The notes beneath the pieces are model-generated. The model did not search any database. It saw only the letters and a program-made list of their open reading frames with translations, and was not told the origin of the DNA. Source: Bacteroidota bacterium (GTDB lineage: Bacteria; Bacteroidota; Ignavibacteria; Ignavibacteriales; Ignavibacteriaceae). Taken from it: 6,591 bases of DNA. The stretch covers positions 1 to 6,591 of the forward strand of contig JAEXTR010000239.1 of assembly GCA_023406915.1 (NCBI GenBank), in the 5' to 3' direction. Positions 6,560 to 6,591 of the stretch are shown piece by piece. Made by a program: the position numbers and the translations under genes. Numbering within the stretch: position 1 is the first letter of the stretch; the number at the start of each line of letters is the position of its first letter.

Positions 6560-6591
6560 AGTAGTCCTCTCTGTTTCTCCCTGTACTATGC
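6556..6591 (-). promoter_or_regulatory. Inverted repeat enclosing the ribosome binding site and start codon of the ferritin-like gene
   Basis: GCATAGTA (6556-6563) and TACTATGC (6584-6591) are perfect 8-bp inverted repeats around a 20-base spacer. In the minus-strand mRNA the start AUG (6559-6557) would lie in the 3' arm of the stem, while the GAGAGG ribosome site would lie in the loop. This could limit initiation. The repeat ends exactly at the window's last base, so a fold-back artefact at a sequence end must be considered. Confidence 0.45.

Overview
The window looks like ordinary bacterial chromosome: compact genes, short intergenic gaps and recognisable Shine-Dalgarno sites (AAGGAGG before the permease, GAGAGG before the last gene). 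GC content looks to be in the mid-40s percent by eye. Acetate kinase and a 3-hydroxybutyryl-CoA dehydrogenase suggest an organism with fermentative acyl-CoA metabolism. The metallophosphoesterase/PQQ-propeller protein recalls Bacteroidota and Fibrobacterota, but clear Shine-Dalgarno use argues against typical Bacteroidota. A Fibrobacterota/Chitinispirillia-like or related anaerobe is my guess, with low confidence.

Layout from left to right. Positions 2-1453 (+) hold the 3' part of a gene that begins outside the window: the end of a calcineurin-like metallophosphoesterase domain joined to a PQQ-type beta-propeller of about eight blades. Its first ~43 bases are abnormally G-rich. Eight bases after its stop begins a HAD-family phosphatase (1462-2106, +). 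A long hairpin (2115-2165) lies between this pair and the convergent gene for acetate kinase, ackA (2182-3381, -). ackA sits 17 bp behind a 3-hydroxyacyl-CoA dehydrogenase gene (3399-4337, -), and the two form a likely operon. A 119-bp gap with overlapping inverted repeats separates this operon from an ABC-2 exporter operon on the same strand: ATPase (5272-6189) then permease (4457-5275), overlapping by ATGA. Upstream of the exporter, behind a U-tract terminator (6203-6274), is a small two-helix ferritin-like protein (6299-6559, -). Its start codon lies in an inverted repeat that ends at the last base of the window.

The genes fall into four units: a plus-strand phosphatase pair, a minus-strand hbd-like/ackA pair for energy and carbon metabolism, an exporter pair, and a single small ferritin-like gene. 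I see no rRNA, tRNA, CRISPR array, insertion sequence, phage gene or attachment site. No stretch over 300 bp lacks a gene. I found no convincing new multi-gene system. The points most worth a second look are the start-codon hairpin and the unusual residues of the small ferritin-like gene, the alternative hairpins before the dehydrogenase, the phosphoesterase-propeller fusion, and the suspicious G-rich left edge.
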